From contig JAIXWW010000017.1 of NCBI GenBank assembly GCA_027491085.1, forward strand, positions 1 to 47,486: DNA of 47,486 nucleotides, given 5' to 3'. Under the pieces are notes generated by a model. The model saw only the letters and a program-made list of their open reading frames with translations. It was not told where the DNA came from and did not search any database. A program made the translations under genes and the position numbers. Below, piece after piece: positions 35,064 through 47,200 of this stretch. Source of the stretch: Bacteroidota bacterium (lineage in GTDB: Bacteria; Bacteroidota; Bacteroidia; UKL13-3). Positions within the stretch are counted from its first letter, which is position 1, and each line of letters opens with the position of its first letter.

Positions 35064-35942
35064 ATGACTCAAACAAAAAAGAATGTAATGCTAGTTCCTG
35101 TTGATTTTAGTGAAATTAGCCTAAACGCCCTAGAACATGCAGCACAAACTGCAAAGCATTTCGATAACGATTTAATTATTCTAAGTATAGTTGAAGAAAA
35201 TTTGTTGACTTCAATTTTTAGCAATAACGAAGAGAAGGAAGCACAAGCACGTGAAAAAACCATTCCTGAACTAGAAAAATTGGCAATTTCTATGGAAGAG
35301 AAATATGGTGTTAGCTGCAAGCCTGAAGTAAGAGTAGGCCGAATTTACAAAACAGTAATTGAAACAGCTGTTGAGTTTGGTTGTGATTGTATAATTATGG
35401 GAACTCACGGTGCTAGTGGATTTACTCGTATTGTAGGTAGTAATGCTGGTAAAGTAATAAACTATAGTACTGTACCTGTAATTGTGGTAAAAAGCAATAA
35501 GGTAAATAACGCTTATAAAAATATTGTTTTTCCTCTTGATTTATCAGTTGAATCAAAACAAAAAGTAAAAATGGCTATTCATTTAGGAAAAGCATATAAA
35601 TCAACCATTCATATTTTATACAATAAAGTAAGTGATGAATTCTTGAACAATAAAATGATTGCTAACTTACACCAAGTTGAAAATATTTTTATTGAAAATG
35701 GAATTGAATTTACGGTTAAAGAAGTAGATGAATCGAGCAGCGATTTTGCAGAAGAAACTTTAAAATTTGCAGAATATAGCCAAGCTGATTTAATTATGAT
35801 TATGACGCAATCAGAAGATAAGGCATTTACAGAATATTTAATTGATACCTACGCCCAACGAATTGTTAATGCAGAAGGTACTGTACCTGTTATGTGTGTT
35901 AACCCTAACCGCGATGTATTTAAATCTGAATTTGTAATTTAA
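35064..35942 (+). CDS. Tandem universal stress protein (two Usp domains)
   Basis: 292 aa, two Usp folds (about residues 5-145 and 150-285). The first begins VMLVPVDFSEISLNALEHA, with the Asp that contacts ATP, and ends in a nucleotide-loop motif GTHGASGFTRIVGSNAGKV; the gap between GTHG and GSN is eight residues rather than the usual nine. The second copy lacks this loop and probably does not bind ATP. Cytoplasmic; a stress role is inferred from the family. Single gene between DUF1223 and mnmA. Confidence 0.9.
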   Translation: MTQTKKNVMLVPVDFSEISLNALEHAAQTAKHFDNDLIILSIVEENLLTSIFSNNEEKEAQAREKTIPELEKLAISMEEKYGVSCKPEVRVGRIYKTVIETAVEFGCDCIIMGTHGASGFTRIVGSNAGKVINYSTVPVIVVKSNKVNNAYKNIVFPLDLSVESKQKVKMAIHLGKAYKSTIHILYNKVSDEFLNNKMIANLHQVENIFIENGIEFTVKEVDESSSDFAEETLKFAEYSQADLIMIMTQSEDKAFTEYLIDTYAQRIVNAEGTVPVMCVNPNRDVFKSEFVI

Positions 35943-36088
35943 GTAAATAGTTAATAGAGTTAACAGGTTGATAAAATTAATGAACAAAATTATTTAATAC
36001 AAGAAACTTACCGACCTATCAAACTTATTAACTTAATAAACCAATAATATCAATCAACAGGGCTATTTACCCTGAAATGTTTTGAAAA

Positions 36089-37189
36089 ATGAGTAAACAC
36101 GGAAAAATTTTAGTTGCCATGAGTGGCGGCTTAGACAGTACCGTAGCAGCTGTAATGCTACGTGAAGAAGGTTACGAAGTTATAGGAGTAACCATGAAAA
36201 CTTGGGACTACCAAAATAGCGGTGGATCCAAAAAAGAAACAGGCTGTTGCAGCCTTGATAGTATTAACGATGCAAGAACTATTGCCGTTAAGCACGATAT
36301 TCATCACATGATATTGGATATTAGAGATGAGTTTGGTGATTTTGTAATCGAAAACTTTATTGAAGAATATTTAGCCGGAAGAACACCAAATCCTTGCGTG
36401 CTTTGCAATACCCATATCAAATGGGAAGCTTTATTGAAACGTGCAAATATGCTTGATTGTGAGTTTATAGCTACAGGTCATTATGCACAAGTTCGTCATG
36501 AAAATGACCGTTACGTTATTAGCAAAGGACTTGATGATAATAAAGATCAATCTTATGTTTTATGGGGTTTAACACAACAAAGTTTGGCTAAAACACGTTT
36601 TCCTTTAGGTGGATTCAGAAAAACCGACATCAGACAAATGGCTATTGATATGGGTTACCAAGAGTTAGCTAATAAAAGCGAAAGCTACGAAATTTGTTTT
36701 GTACCCGATAATGATTACCGAGGCTTTTTAAAGCGCAAAGTTGATGGTTTAGAAGAACGCGTAGAAGGTGGAAATTTTGTTACAGCTGATGGCAAAATAT
36801 TAGGCAAACACAGAGGTTATCCATTTTATACTGTTGGGCAACGCAAGGGTTTAGAAATAGCTTTAGGCGAACCTATGTTTGTACTAGAAATTTTGCCTGA
36901 AACCAATACCGTTGTGCTTGGCCGTGAAAATGAGTTGAGTAAAAAAGGCATGTGGGTGCGAAATGTGAACATGGGTAAATTTGCTTCAATTGATAATCCA
37001 ATGGAATCGCTTACTAAAATTAGGTATAAAGATGCTGGAAGTATTGCCACCATTGAACAGGAAGGCGATAGAATGAAAGTAATTTTTAATAACCATGTAA
37101 AGGCAATTGCCCCAGGCCAAAGTGCCGTTTTCTATGATGGAAACGATGTAATTGGTGGTGGCTGGATTCAAAGTGGATTTGATGTTTAG
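36089..37189 (+). CDS. mnmA: tRNA-specific 2-thiouridylase MnmA
   Basis: 366 aa, normal length. It thiolates wobble uridine U34 of Lys, Glu and Gln tRNAs. Seen: the PP-loop AMSGGLDSTVAAVML near the N-terminus, GVTMKTWDY, CCSLDSINDAR, the first catalytic Cys in PNPCVLCNTHIKW (about residue 103), the second in SYEICFVPD (about 200), and YTVGQRKGL with FYDGNDVIGGGWI at the end. The gene is flanked by short complementary repeats (GACCTATCAA at 36013-36022 and TTGATAGGTC near 37214-37223) in otherwise AT-rich spacers. Confidence 0.96.
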   Translation: MSKHGKILVAMSGGLDSTVAAVMLREEGYEVIGVTMKTWDYQNSGGSKKETGCCSLDSINDARTIAVKHDIHHMILDIRDEFGDFVIENFIEEYLAGRTPNPCVLCNTHIKWEALLKRANMLDCEFIATGHYAQVRHENDRYVISKGLDDNKDQSYVLWGLTQQSLAKTRFPLGGFRKTDIRQMAIDMGYQELANKSESYEICFVPDNDYRGFLKRKVDGLEERVEGGNFVTADGKILGKHRGYPFYTVGQRKGLEIALGEPMFVLEILPETNTVVLGRENELSKKGMWVRNVNMGKFASIDNPMESLTKIRYKDAGSIATIEQEGDRMKVIFNNHVKAIAPGQSAVFYDGNDVIGGGWIQSGFDV

Positions 37190-37337
37190 CTTTTTGTTAA
37201 TTGAGTTGATTGGTTGATAGGTCAATTGGGTTAGTTGAGTTAATAAAGTTGATTTAATAATTTATACTTTAACATTCATACTTCCACATTCAAAATTTAG
37301 CATTCAAAATTCAAAATTGATTCTTACATTTGTTTAC

Positions 37338-38012
37338 ATGAGAACCGTTTTAAAAGTTGTGGCTTTTGCTTGCATTTTGGCTTTAATATCTTGTAGTAAA
37401 AATAATACTGAAATTACTTCAATTGACAATGGTTATAGCTATTTTCCAATCGATTCTACAAAACAGTATTTTTATTCCGTAGATAGCATAGCTTACAATA
37501 AAAATTTGAAAAGAATTGATACTTTTCATTACCAGTTAAAAACTGTCCTCTCTAATAGTTTTTTTGATAATTCAGGCATTCAAACATGGCGCATGAGTCG
37601 CTATGCTAAATACAGTGATACGCTAGATTATGTTGAAATCCAGAATCATTTTATTCAATTTTACGGTAATAAATATTTGTACACTGAAAATAATGCAGTT
37701 TTGCTAAAAGCAGTATTTCCTTTAAAAAATGAATTAGCTTGGAATGGTAATTTATATAATAACTTAGGATATATTAAATCAAACGTAAATTTCATTAATG
37801 AAACTTATGTAATGCCAGATACTTCATTTCAAAATACTATGAAAATTACAGAATGGGAAAATAAAGATTTTATATTCGACAACTATAGATTTTCTGTATA
37901 CCAAGATAAAGTAGGGTTGGTTTATTTTAGAAATCGATACGTTGAAACACAATCGGAAAAAAACGAAGTTTCAGGTTTTGATATTAGCCAAAAACTAATT
38001 GGTATAAAATAG
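37338..38012 (+). CDS. Uncharacterised lipoprotein
   Basis: 224 aa from the ATG at 37338 (an upstream TTG frame extension is ignored, because it would precede the signal peptide). MRTVLKVVAFACILALISCSKNN is a lipoprotein signal with lipobox LISC, so the mature protein starts at Cys and is tethered to a membrane. The rest is beta-rich and aromatic (YFPIDSTKQYFYSVDSIAYN, LKAVFPLKNELAWNGN). I recognise no family. The spacer before it (37255-37320) contains CATTCAAAATT-type short repeats. Single gene. Confidence 0.7.
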   Translation: MRTVLKVVAFACILALISCSKNNTEITSIDNGYSYFPIDSTKQYFYSVDSIAYNKNLKRIDTFHYQLKTVLSNSFFDNSGIQTWRMSRYAKYSDTLDYVEIQNHFIQFYGNKYLYTENNAVLLKAVFPLKNELAWNGNLYNNLGYIKSNVNFINETYVMPDTSFQNTMKITEWENKDFIFDNYRFSVYQDKVGLVYFRNRYVETQSEKNEVSGFDISQKLIGIK

Positions 38013-38233
38013 TTATGTTTTTATTAAGAGTTTTCCACTCTTTTATTCCTTTTTTATATCATATTACTAAAAAACATACATCATTTCCACCCCTTCATAG
38101 CCGTTTAAATAAAAAAACTGCCGTTCGTATAAATTTTTGTCCCAAATTTATAAAATGTAGCCGATGTACTACATGAAAATGTATTTTGCATTTAGTAATT
38201 TTATTATTAAACCTAAAAATAAATAAAACAAAC

Positions 38234-41200
38234 ATGACAAAAAAATCTACAAAACGAAGGGCGTGGTCCCTAGTATCCACGGTAGTTTTACTACTACTGC
38301 TCGGATCGAATGTGCTTAATGCACAAACCTATTTTACGGAAAGTTTCGAAGGTACATGGTACCTCAATGGAAACTCTGCTACAGCTGCCACTGCAGCTGG
38401 GCCTAATGCTCCTGACACATGGACACAAACTAGAGTAGTTAACGCTGCTGTACCAGGCGGATGTACAGGCGCTGCCCACGATTGGGGTCAAATGACTTGG
38501 GGTACTTCTTATACCAGCGTAAACTTTGCAGGTACAAGTACTAGTGGATGTGCTCCTTATGGCGGTGGTCCAACTGCTCCACCCCAAGGTACCAAAGTAC
38601 TTTGGTTTTATGATGGAAATACACAATCTGGTTACACCAGAAGAATTGAATCACCTACAGTTAATTTAAGTGCAGCTACAAATGTTTTAATTACATTTTC
38701 TTATAGCTACGCTCAGAATAGCACTTCTTTAACTTTGGTTGGTTCTTTAAATGGAGGAACAACATGGAATACTCTTGTTACTTTACCAGCAACTGGTGTT
38801 GGAGCATGGGTTTCAAGAACTGTTACTATTCCTGCTACATATAATGTATCTAGTGCAAAATTTGGTTTTCAAATGGTTTCAACTTATGGTAGTTATGATG
38901 CATTTGTTGATAATATGGTGGTGCGTGAGTCAGTTACTCCAAGCGCAGCTCCAATTAATTTAGTAGCATCTAATGTTACAACTACAGGTACTTTGCTTTC
39001 ATGGGATGATGCTTCAACAAATGAAACAGGTTTTAGGGTTTTTCGTTCAACAGATAACGTAAACTTTACACAAGTTGGTGCTGATATTCCTTCTACTACA
39101 GTTGCTGGTACAGGTACCACTTATTCTTTACAGCAAACTGGCCTTACTTTTAATACAACATATTATTATAAAGTAACTGCTTATACTGATGCTACCCTTA
39201 CTTCTAGTACGATTTCTCAACTAACTGCTATGCCAACTTTATCTGGAAATAAAACAGTTTGTCCTTCAGGTTGTGATTACGCAAATTTAACAGCTGCTAC
39301 AGCCGATTTAGCTGCAAATGGTTTATTAGGTCCTGTTGTTTTAGAATTACAACCTACTTATGTAAGCACATCAGAAACTTTCCCAATTACTTTTGGTGTT
39401 TATGCTGGTGCAAGTGCCACGAATACATTAAGAGTAACGGTTAATTCAGGTGCTACCGCGTTAAGCATTGCAAATACTGCTACCACTGGTACTGCTCAAA
39501 CTATTGATATGAACGGAGCTAGCTATGTTACTATTGATGGACTTCCAGGTTCAACTGGAACAACTTCTCAATTAACTATTTCAAATGCTAATTTAGGTAC
39601 TCAAACCATTCGTTATATCAATGGTGCAAATAATAATACTTTAAATTATGTATCAGTTATTGGTGTTAATAATGGTACAACTACTGCTACCTACGGTTTA
39701 ATTGCTTTCTTAGGTACTACTGGAACTACAACTACATCTGGAAATAGATTAAATACTATTTCTAATTGTACTATTGGTGCTGGTGCCACTTCACCTTTAA
39801 AAGGTATTTACTCTGCAGGTCAATCTGCATCTATATTAAACGATTATAACAGTGTTTTAAATTGTAATTTTGTTGATATTTTTAATGTTACAGCTGCAAG
39901 TACTCAAAACTGTCTTTCAATTGATTTATCAGGTACAAATAATTCTGATTGGACAATTACTGGTAACAGTTTCTATTTAACTACTGCAAGAACGCATACT
40001 GCTGGAGCAATTGTTCAAACTGGTGTTTATACTGGTGGTGGAAATGGTTACAACATTAGCAATAACTATTTTGGAGGAAGTGGACCATTATGTTCTGGAA
40101 CATGGACTATCAACGGTACTGCGGCATCATACCGTTTCAATGCTCTTAACATGAGTGGTGGAACTTTAAGAACTTCTAGTATACAAGGAAATACAGTTAG
40201 AAATATCAATATAGTTTCAACTACTACTGCAGCTTCTGCTGGAAATCCATTATTAGGTGGTATCATCATCATGGGTTCTGGTAATGTCAATGTAGGAAAT
40301 ATTACTCCAAATCTTATCGGAAGCACATCATCGGTAGACAATTTAATTGCTTCAAATACTGCAGCAATTACTACTAATGGTAATGGAGTTGTTGGTATTT
40401 TCTGTTCAAGTACAGGTATTGTTAATATTCAAAATAACATTATCGGAGGTTTAACATACGTGAGTGGAACAGCCACCATTGCGGGTAACGTAGTTGGAAT
40501 TATGAATACTGGTGGTACTGGTAAAAAAGTAATTTCAGGTAATACTGTTGGAGGTAATTTTTCAAATAGTTTTAGAGCGGGTATAAGTGGTACCTCTACC
40601 ACAGCTGCAAACACGGTTATTGGTATTGGAAATACTGGTTCTGGTGTAGTTGTTATTTCAAATAATACAATTTCAAACTTTGTATCTTATGCCACTACAG
40701 GCGCAACTGTTGTAAGAGGTGTATTAGTTACTTCAGGTACTGATACCATTGCTAATAATTCCATTTCAGCATTAAGTACTAATGGTGCTGGTTCTGTAAT
40801 GGGTATTGCAAGTAGCACAACTACTGCAGGTATTGATATTACAAGAAACAGTTTGAATAATTTTACGGTTGTAAATGCAGGTGCATCTGCTAGAGGTATT
40901 CAATTATCTTCTGGTGCAAGTACATGTAGAGTTGCTTATAACTTTATTCAAGGTATCACAGCTTCGTCTTCAAATGGTAATGCCATGATTATGGGTATCG
41001 ATATTGGACATACCAATTCTCAAAATATCTATAACAATACTATTGTTTTAGGTACAGCAGGTGCACCATTAACTGGTGTTACTAATTTTGGTGTAATTGG
41101 TATTAGCTATAACACAGGTACTACTGATATTAGAAACAATATAGTAGAAATAAATGCTACTGCAATAGGTACAGGTGTTAACATTGCTTTAAGAAGAGTA

Positions 41201-44200
41201 GCAGGAACAAACGGTACTGCTCCAACCAATTTAGCAAATACATCAAATAGCAATATTTATTTTGTTCCATCAGCAGATTATAATTATTTCTATGCTGAAG
41301 GAGCAACTGCTAATAGAACTACTATTGTAAATGCTTACCATAATTGTGCTTCTTGTACAAATACTGGTGTTACTACAGCTCCTATTGTAGATGCTAATAT
41401 AAATACAAGTTGTACAAAGTACAAATCATTTATGGGTGCAACAAGCTCTCGTGAAGGTTCATCTTTCTATGAGGATGTAATTTTTGCAGGTGGTGCAACT
41501 ATACCAAATAACTTAATCCCTGCTCCAACTGGTGCTACTTTTTTACTAGATGGTGGTCAAATAGTTAGTGGTTTAACAACTGATTATTTTGGAAATGCTG
41601 TTAGTACCACTATTCCTGATATTGGTGCCTCTGAATTTACTTCAGGTTCTAAATCAGATGCAACTGCACCTGCCATTTCATTTACAGCAATTCCTGCAAC
41701 AGCTTGTAATTCAAACCCTACATTTGTAGCCACTATTACTGATGCAAGTGGAATTGATTCAACTACTAATGCTCCTAGAGTTTATTATCGTTACACCACT
41801 GACGCTGTAACTGCTCTAGCATCGGCTAATAACAATACAGTAGGTGGATGGAAATACACTACAGCAACTGCAAAAAGTGGAAATAATTTTACTTTTTCTA
41901 TTGATTATTCATTGTTAAACAAATCAATAGTTGCTGCTGATGTAATTCAATATTTTGTGGTAGCTCAAGATTTAGCTGCTACTCCTAATGTTAAATTTGC
42001 AACTGTAGGGTTGGCTGCAAATCATTGCCCAACTTCAGTTAATTTAACATCTGCTGCATTTCCTATCGTAGTTTCTCCAGCTATCACTACTTTAACAATT
42101 GCTACCACACCTACAGTTACCGTTTCGACTAATAAAGTTGAAAATTGTACTGGTGGAACAATTTTTACTATCAGTGCTGCTACAGATGGATTAGCTACTT
42201 ACGATTGGCAAAGAGCAAATACTACTACCGCTTGGACTAGTTTTGCTACACAACCTACCAAATTAACTTCTACTACTTTTAGTGCTGTATTAACAGCTGC
42301 TAATACCAATGATACAATTCGTGTTGTAGCTACATGTCCTGGTGCAGGTTCTCCATTATTTACTTCTAGTAGAGATACTTTAAGAAATATTGTTGATTGC
42401 CAATTCAACGTAACAAGAAATACTGGTATTACTTACTCTAGTATTATGTCTACAGGTACTTCATATGCAACCATAACAAGTGGTGATGATGCAAAAACAA
42501 ATAATATTTCATTATTAGGTACTACTTTCAAATACAGAGGTGCTGTAGTTAAAGGATTTTATGCTACCACAAATGGTTGGATGACTTTTGATACCACTCA
42601 AACAAGTAATACTTACACAAATGATTTAACTACACTAAAATGGGTTATTGCCCCTTTCTGGGATGATTTAGTTGTTAAAGGAAATTTAATTGCAAATCAG
42701 AACTTAAGTATGAAATATCAAATTGTTGGTACTTTAGGAAGTGGAACTGCTGATATTATTGTAGAATGGGCTGAAATGGAAAGATATACTTTCCCTGCTC
42801 CCAACTTGAATTTCCAAGTAATTTTACACGAATCAGATAATTCAATTGATATCAATTATGGTAATATGCAATTATTTGACGGAAGTTCAACTACAACCGT
42901 ATTTACATATACAACTGGTATTAATGGATTAACTTCTTCAACTGCTAGTTTAAATCAAAGAATGTTGATGCAAAATGCAAATACAAATTATTTTACTTCT
43001 GCTCAACAGCAAAATTTGAATGAGTCGCCAGCGTGCTTCAGTCAATTAAGGTTTGTTCCAACTTCTAGTTATGCAGGAACAGCACCAATTGCTTTTGTTC
43101 CTTCAAATAATGATACAGCAACTTCGGTATTATTAACTGTTAATTCAACTCCATGTACTAGTATTTGTGGAACAATTTATAGAAGTACCAATGCTACAGC
43201 TACTACAGGCGTAACTGCTTGTTCAGCTACTACTCCAGGAAACGCTGATGATGATGTATTCTTTAAATTTACAACTACTACAGCTCCTCAATACAAAATT
43301 GCGGTAACACCTTCATTAGGTTACGATGCCGTATTGCAAGTTTTGAATTCTTCATTTACTCCAGTAGCATGTGTTAATGCTGGTGGTACAGGTATTTTAG
43401 AACAAGTTTCGGCACTTGCATTAAGTTCAGGAACATACTATATCCGTGTGTATGATGCAGCAACTGGTGCATCAGGTTCAGGCGAATTTGGAATTTGTGT
43501 AAGTGAGGTTATTCCTCCTCCTGCAAATGATGAAGCTACCAATGCTGTTGCTTTAACAGTTGGTAGTACTTGTAATCCTACAAATAGTCCATTACCAAAT
43601 GTATTAGCTGCTACTGCTTCTGCACAAGCATCTTGCTCAGGTACTGCTGATGATGATGTGTGGTATAAATTTACTGCTACAGCTGCAACTGGTATTGGTC
43701 AAACTGTACAAGTTACTGGTGTATCTACTTATAATCCAGTAATGCAAATATTTAGCGATAGTGGTATTACTCAAGTTGCTTGTGTAAATAATACAGGTAA
43801 TGGTGGTGTTGAAACATATAGAAGTACTACATTAACGCAAGGTCAAGAATATTATGTGAGAGTTTATCACTCAGGTAATGGAGTTGCCAATGGTAATTTT
43901 AGCATTTGTGTTTTTGCTGATGTACCTACATGTACAACAAAAATTTCTCCTTTAGCTAATGCTTCGTTTATTACTGGAGATTCATTAAAATGGAATGCCG
44001 CTACATATGCAACAGGTTATGATGTGTATTTAGATGTGGTTAATCCTCCTCTTAATTTAGTTTCTTCTAATCAAGCGTCAACTTTTTATCCTACAAGTGG
44101 ACTTTCAGGTAGCACAGTTTATTACTGGAGAGTTGTGCCTTTAAATAATTTAGGTTCAGCTTCAGGTTGTGCCGTTGATTCATTTAATACCAATCCTCCA

Positions 44201-47200
44201 AGTTTTATTCCTGCTCCAACTTCACCTGCAGATGGCTCTACCTCACGTGTTGCTACTAATTTAGTTTTAAGTTGGCCTGCTTCTAGCGGAGCAACAGGTT
44301 ATGATGTATATTATACAGCTGGAAGTACAACTGCAACTTCTCAAGTTTCAGCTAACCAACCAGGTTTAACATACACAGTTGCTTCAGTACCTGTTGGTGT
44401 TCATGCTTGGAAAGTGGTTCCAGTAAACGCTAATGGTGCAGCTACAGGTGCTATTGATTGGATTTTCTATGATTCATTACCAGCACCTGCTTTAAATCCT
44501 ACAACGGTTACAAATGGTGGAACTACTCCTTTAGATTCTAATGTATTATTAAGTTGGACTGCATCAACTGGTGCTACTGGTTATAATGTTTATTTAGATG
44601 CAGGAACAGGAACAGCAAGTACTTTGGTTTCATCAAATCAAGCTGGTACAACCTACAGAACTGGTAATATTGCTGCTGGTGCTTACACTTGGAGAGTGGA
44701 GCCTATCAATGCAAATGGAGCATTAAGCTCTACTGATTGGACATTTACTGTTCAAACTCCTACTTGTTTAACTTCACCAACCTCACCATCTGATAATTAT
44801 ATTGCTTGTTTATCAGCATTACCTACTTTAAGCTGGGCTGCTGTAACAGGTGCTAGAGGTTATGATGTATATTTAGATGCGGGTACTTCTGCACCTACTA
44901 CTTTAGTATCATCAAATCAAACAGGATTAACTTACACTTTAACAGGTACCTTCTCTGGTGCATATACTTGGAGAATTGAGCCAAGAAATAACAATGGTGC
45001 AACATCAAGCTGTACTTTCTGGAATTTCACGGTTAACAATCCAGTGGTAGCTTCATCTACAGGAGCAACTCGTTGTGGACCAGGTTCTGTTACTTTAAAT
45101 GCAGTAAAAACAAATGTTTCAGATTCTATTATCTGGTATGCTGCTGCAAATGGAGGAATTCCTTTAGCATATGGAACTAGTTATTCACCTAATGTAACTG
45201 CAGATACAAACTATTATGTTGCTGAGAGTGTACTAAGTATTCAACAAGGACTAGGATTAGATACTAATTCAGTTCCAACAACTACTGGTGCTTTTGCTCA
45301 ACGTGGTATTGTATTTACAGCAACTAGTGACTTTGTGTTAAATACTGCACAATATTACTCACCAACATTAAATGTAACTAATACAGCTACTGTTACCTTG
45401 GTTAATCATACTACAGGTGCCACTATTTCAACTTTAACTATTCCTGTAGCTCAAGGTGGAACAGCTGGTTGGTACACTTTAAATATGGACTTTAATATTA
45501 CTGCAGGTGTAACTTATAGATTATTAGCTAGCTTTAGCCAGTCTGTAAACAGACAAGCTGCTGGTATTAACTATGCAATAGCTCCATTCAATAATTTAGG
45601 TACTTTTGGAACCATTACTAGTGGATATGATGGTGCTGTTAGTACAACAACTTATAGTTATTTCCATAATATTACTGCTACTGGTGGATGTACAGGGTCA
45701 AGACAACAAGTACAAGTATTTGTAACTTCTCCTCCTGCTGTTTCAGCCGGTACTGGGGTTTCAATTTGTCAAGGTACTAATACATCATTAAGTGCTTCAT
45801 CTGGTAATACCAATTATACCTATTCTTGGTCTCCTGCTACAGGTTTATCAGCTACTAATACTGCTTCAGTAACTGCAACACCTTCGGTTACTACTTTATA
45901 TACTGTAACTGGTTCTGATGCAACTTCTGGTTGTGCGGCAACAGATACTGTTAGAGTTACCGTTAACAGAGCACCAAATACACCGGTATTAACACCAAGC
46001 ACTACTTCTATTTGCGCTGGTGTTCCTCAAATGCTTGCTGTTACTAATTCAGCAACTGTACAAATAGGAACTGATATTACTACTTCTGCAAATAATAATA
46101 CTTCTCCTTATACTAGTAATTGGGAAGGTGCAAGACAGCAGTATTTGATAACAGCAGCTGAATTGAATGCTTTAGGTTATACTTCAGCTAGTAACATTAA
46201 TAGCATTGCATTTAATGTAATAACTTCTGGTGGTTATAATCAAACTGACTTTGCAATTAAAATTGGTCATACATTGGCAACATCGTTAACTTCATTTGTA
46301 ACACCAACAGGTGCTGGATTTACCAATGTTTTTGGACCAACATTATTAACAATACCTCCAACAGGTTGGAATAAGTATAACTTTAATACTCCTTTCGCTT
46401 GGGATGGAACGTCTAATATTGTAATTGATATTTGCCATGATAATGATATCAGTGCTTCTTGTCCTGCATGTTATGGTTTTAACTCTACTATTGAGTATAC
46501 AGCAACTGCTTTTGCTTCTGTATATGGGCGTATAGCTGATGATGTTCAATCATGCGGTGTAGCAGGTACTGGTGGTAATTCAAATAGACCTAACATGAGA
46601 TTTGAGTTTGATGCAAATAACAATGCGTTATGGGCACCAACTACAAACTTATTCTTAGACGCTGCTGGTACTATTCCATACGCAAGTTCACTTGAAGACA
46701 CATTATATGTAATTTCAAATACTTCAATTAATTACGGTGTTACATTCACATCAGTTAATTCTTGTACTTCTACAGATACAGCTCGTGTAAGTATTACTAC
46801 TGCTCCTGCTGCACCAACTAGCTTTACTGCTAGCAATGGTACAAGTAGCTCATTTGATTTAACTTGGAATACATCTCCAGGAGCATCAGGCTACCTAGTT
46901 GATGTTTCAGATAATTCAGGTTTCACTAGTTTTGTTTCTGGTTACAATGGTTTATCAGTTTTAGGTGCAAGTGCATCAGTAGCTGGCTTACCTGCAGGTA
47001 ATACTTATTACGCTAGAGTAAGAGCAGTTGGTACTTGTTCAAGTTCATCAAATGCAACTACTTCTATTTTGTTAAAATCAGATGCTCCAACTTCATTAAA
47101 TGCAACAGCAGTTTCAACTTCTGGATTTACAGCAAATTGGACTGGTGCAAATGGTGCTGCTTCATACTTATTAGATGTTTCTACAGCTAGAAACTTTAGT

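Noticed and set aside
36009..37223. mnmA as a third repeat-borne cassette
   Set aside because: The complementary flanks are only about 10 bp in AT-rich spacers and mnmA is a core housekeeping gene, so a mobile interpretation is not justified.
38751..38963. Plus-strand 70-aa ORF in another frame of the giant gene
   Set aside because: It overlaps the continuous 3,084-codon frame and has an out-of-frame, low-complexity product.
38893..46549. Antisense ORFs inside the giant gene (for example 40066-40341, 42199-42408, 45820-46002)
   Set aside because: They are shadows of the Thr/Ser-rich frame, with repetitive hydrophobic translations and no family resemblance.
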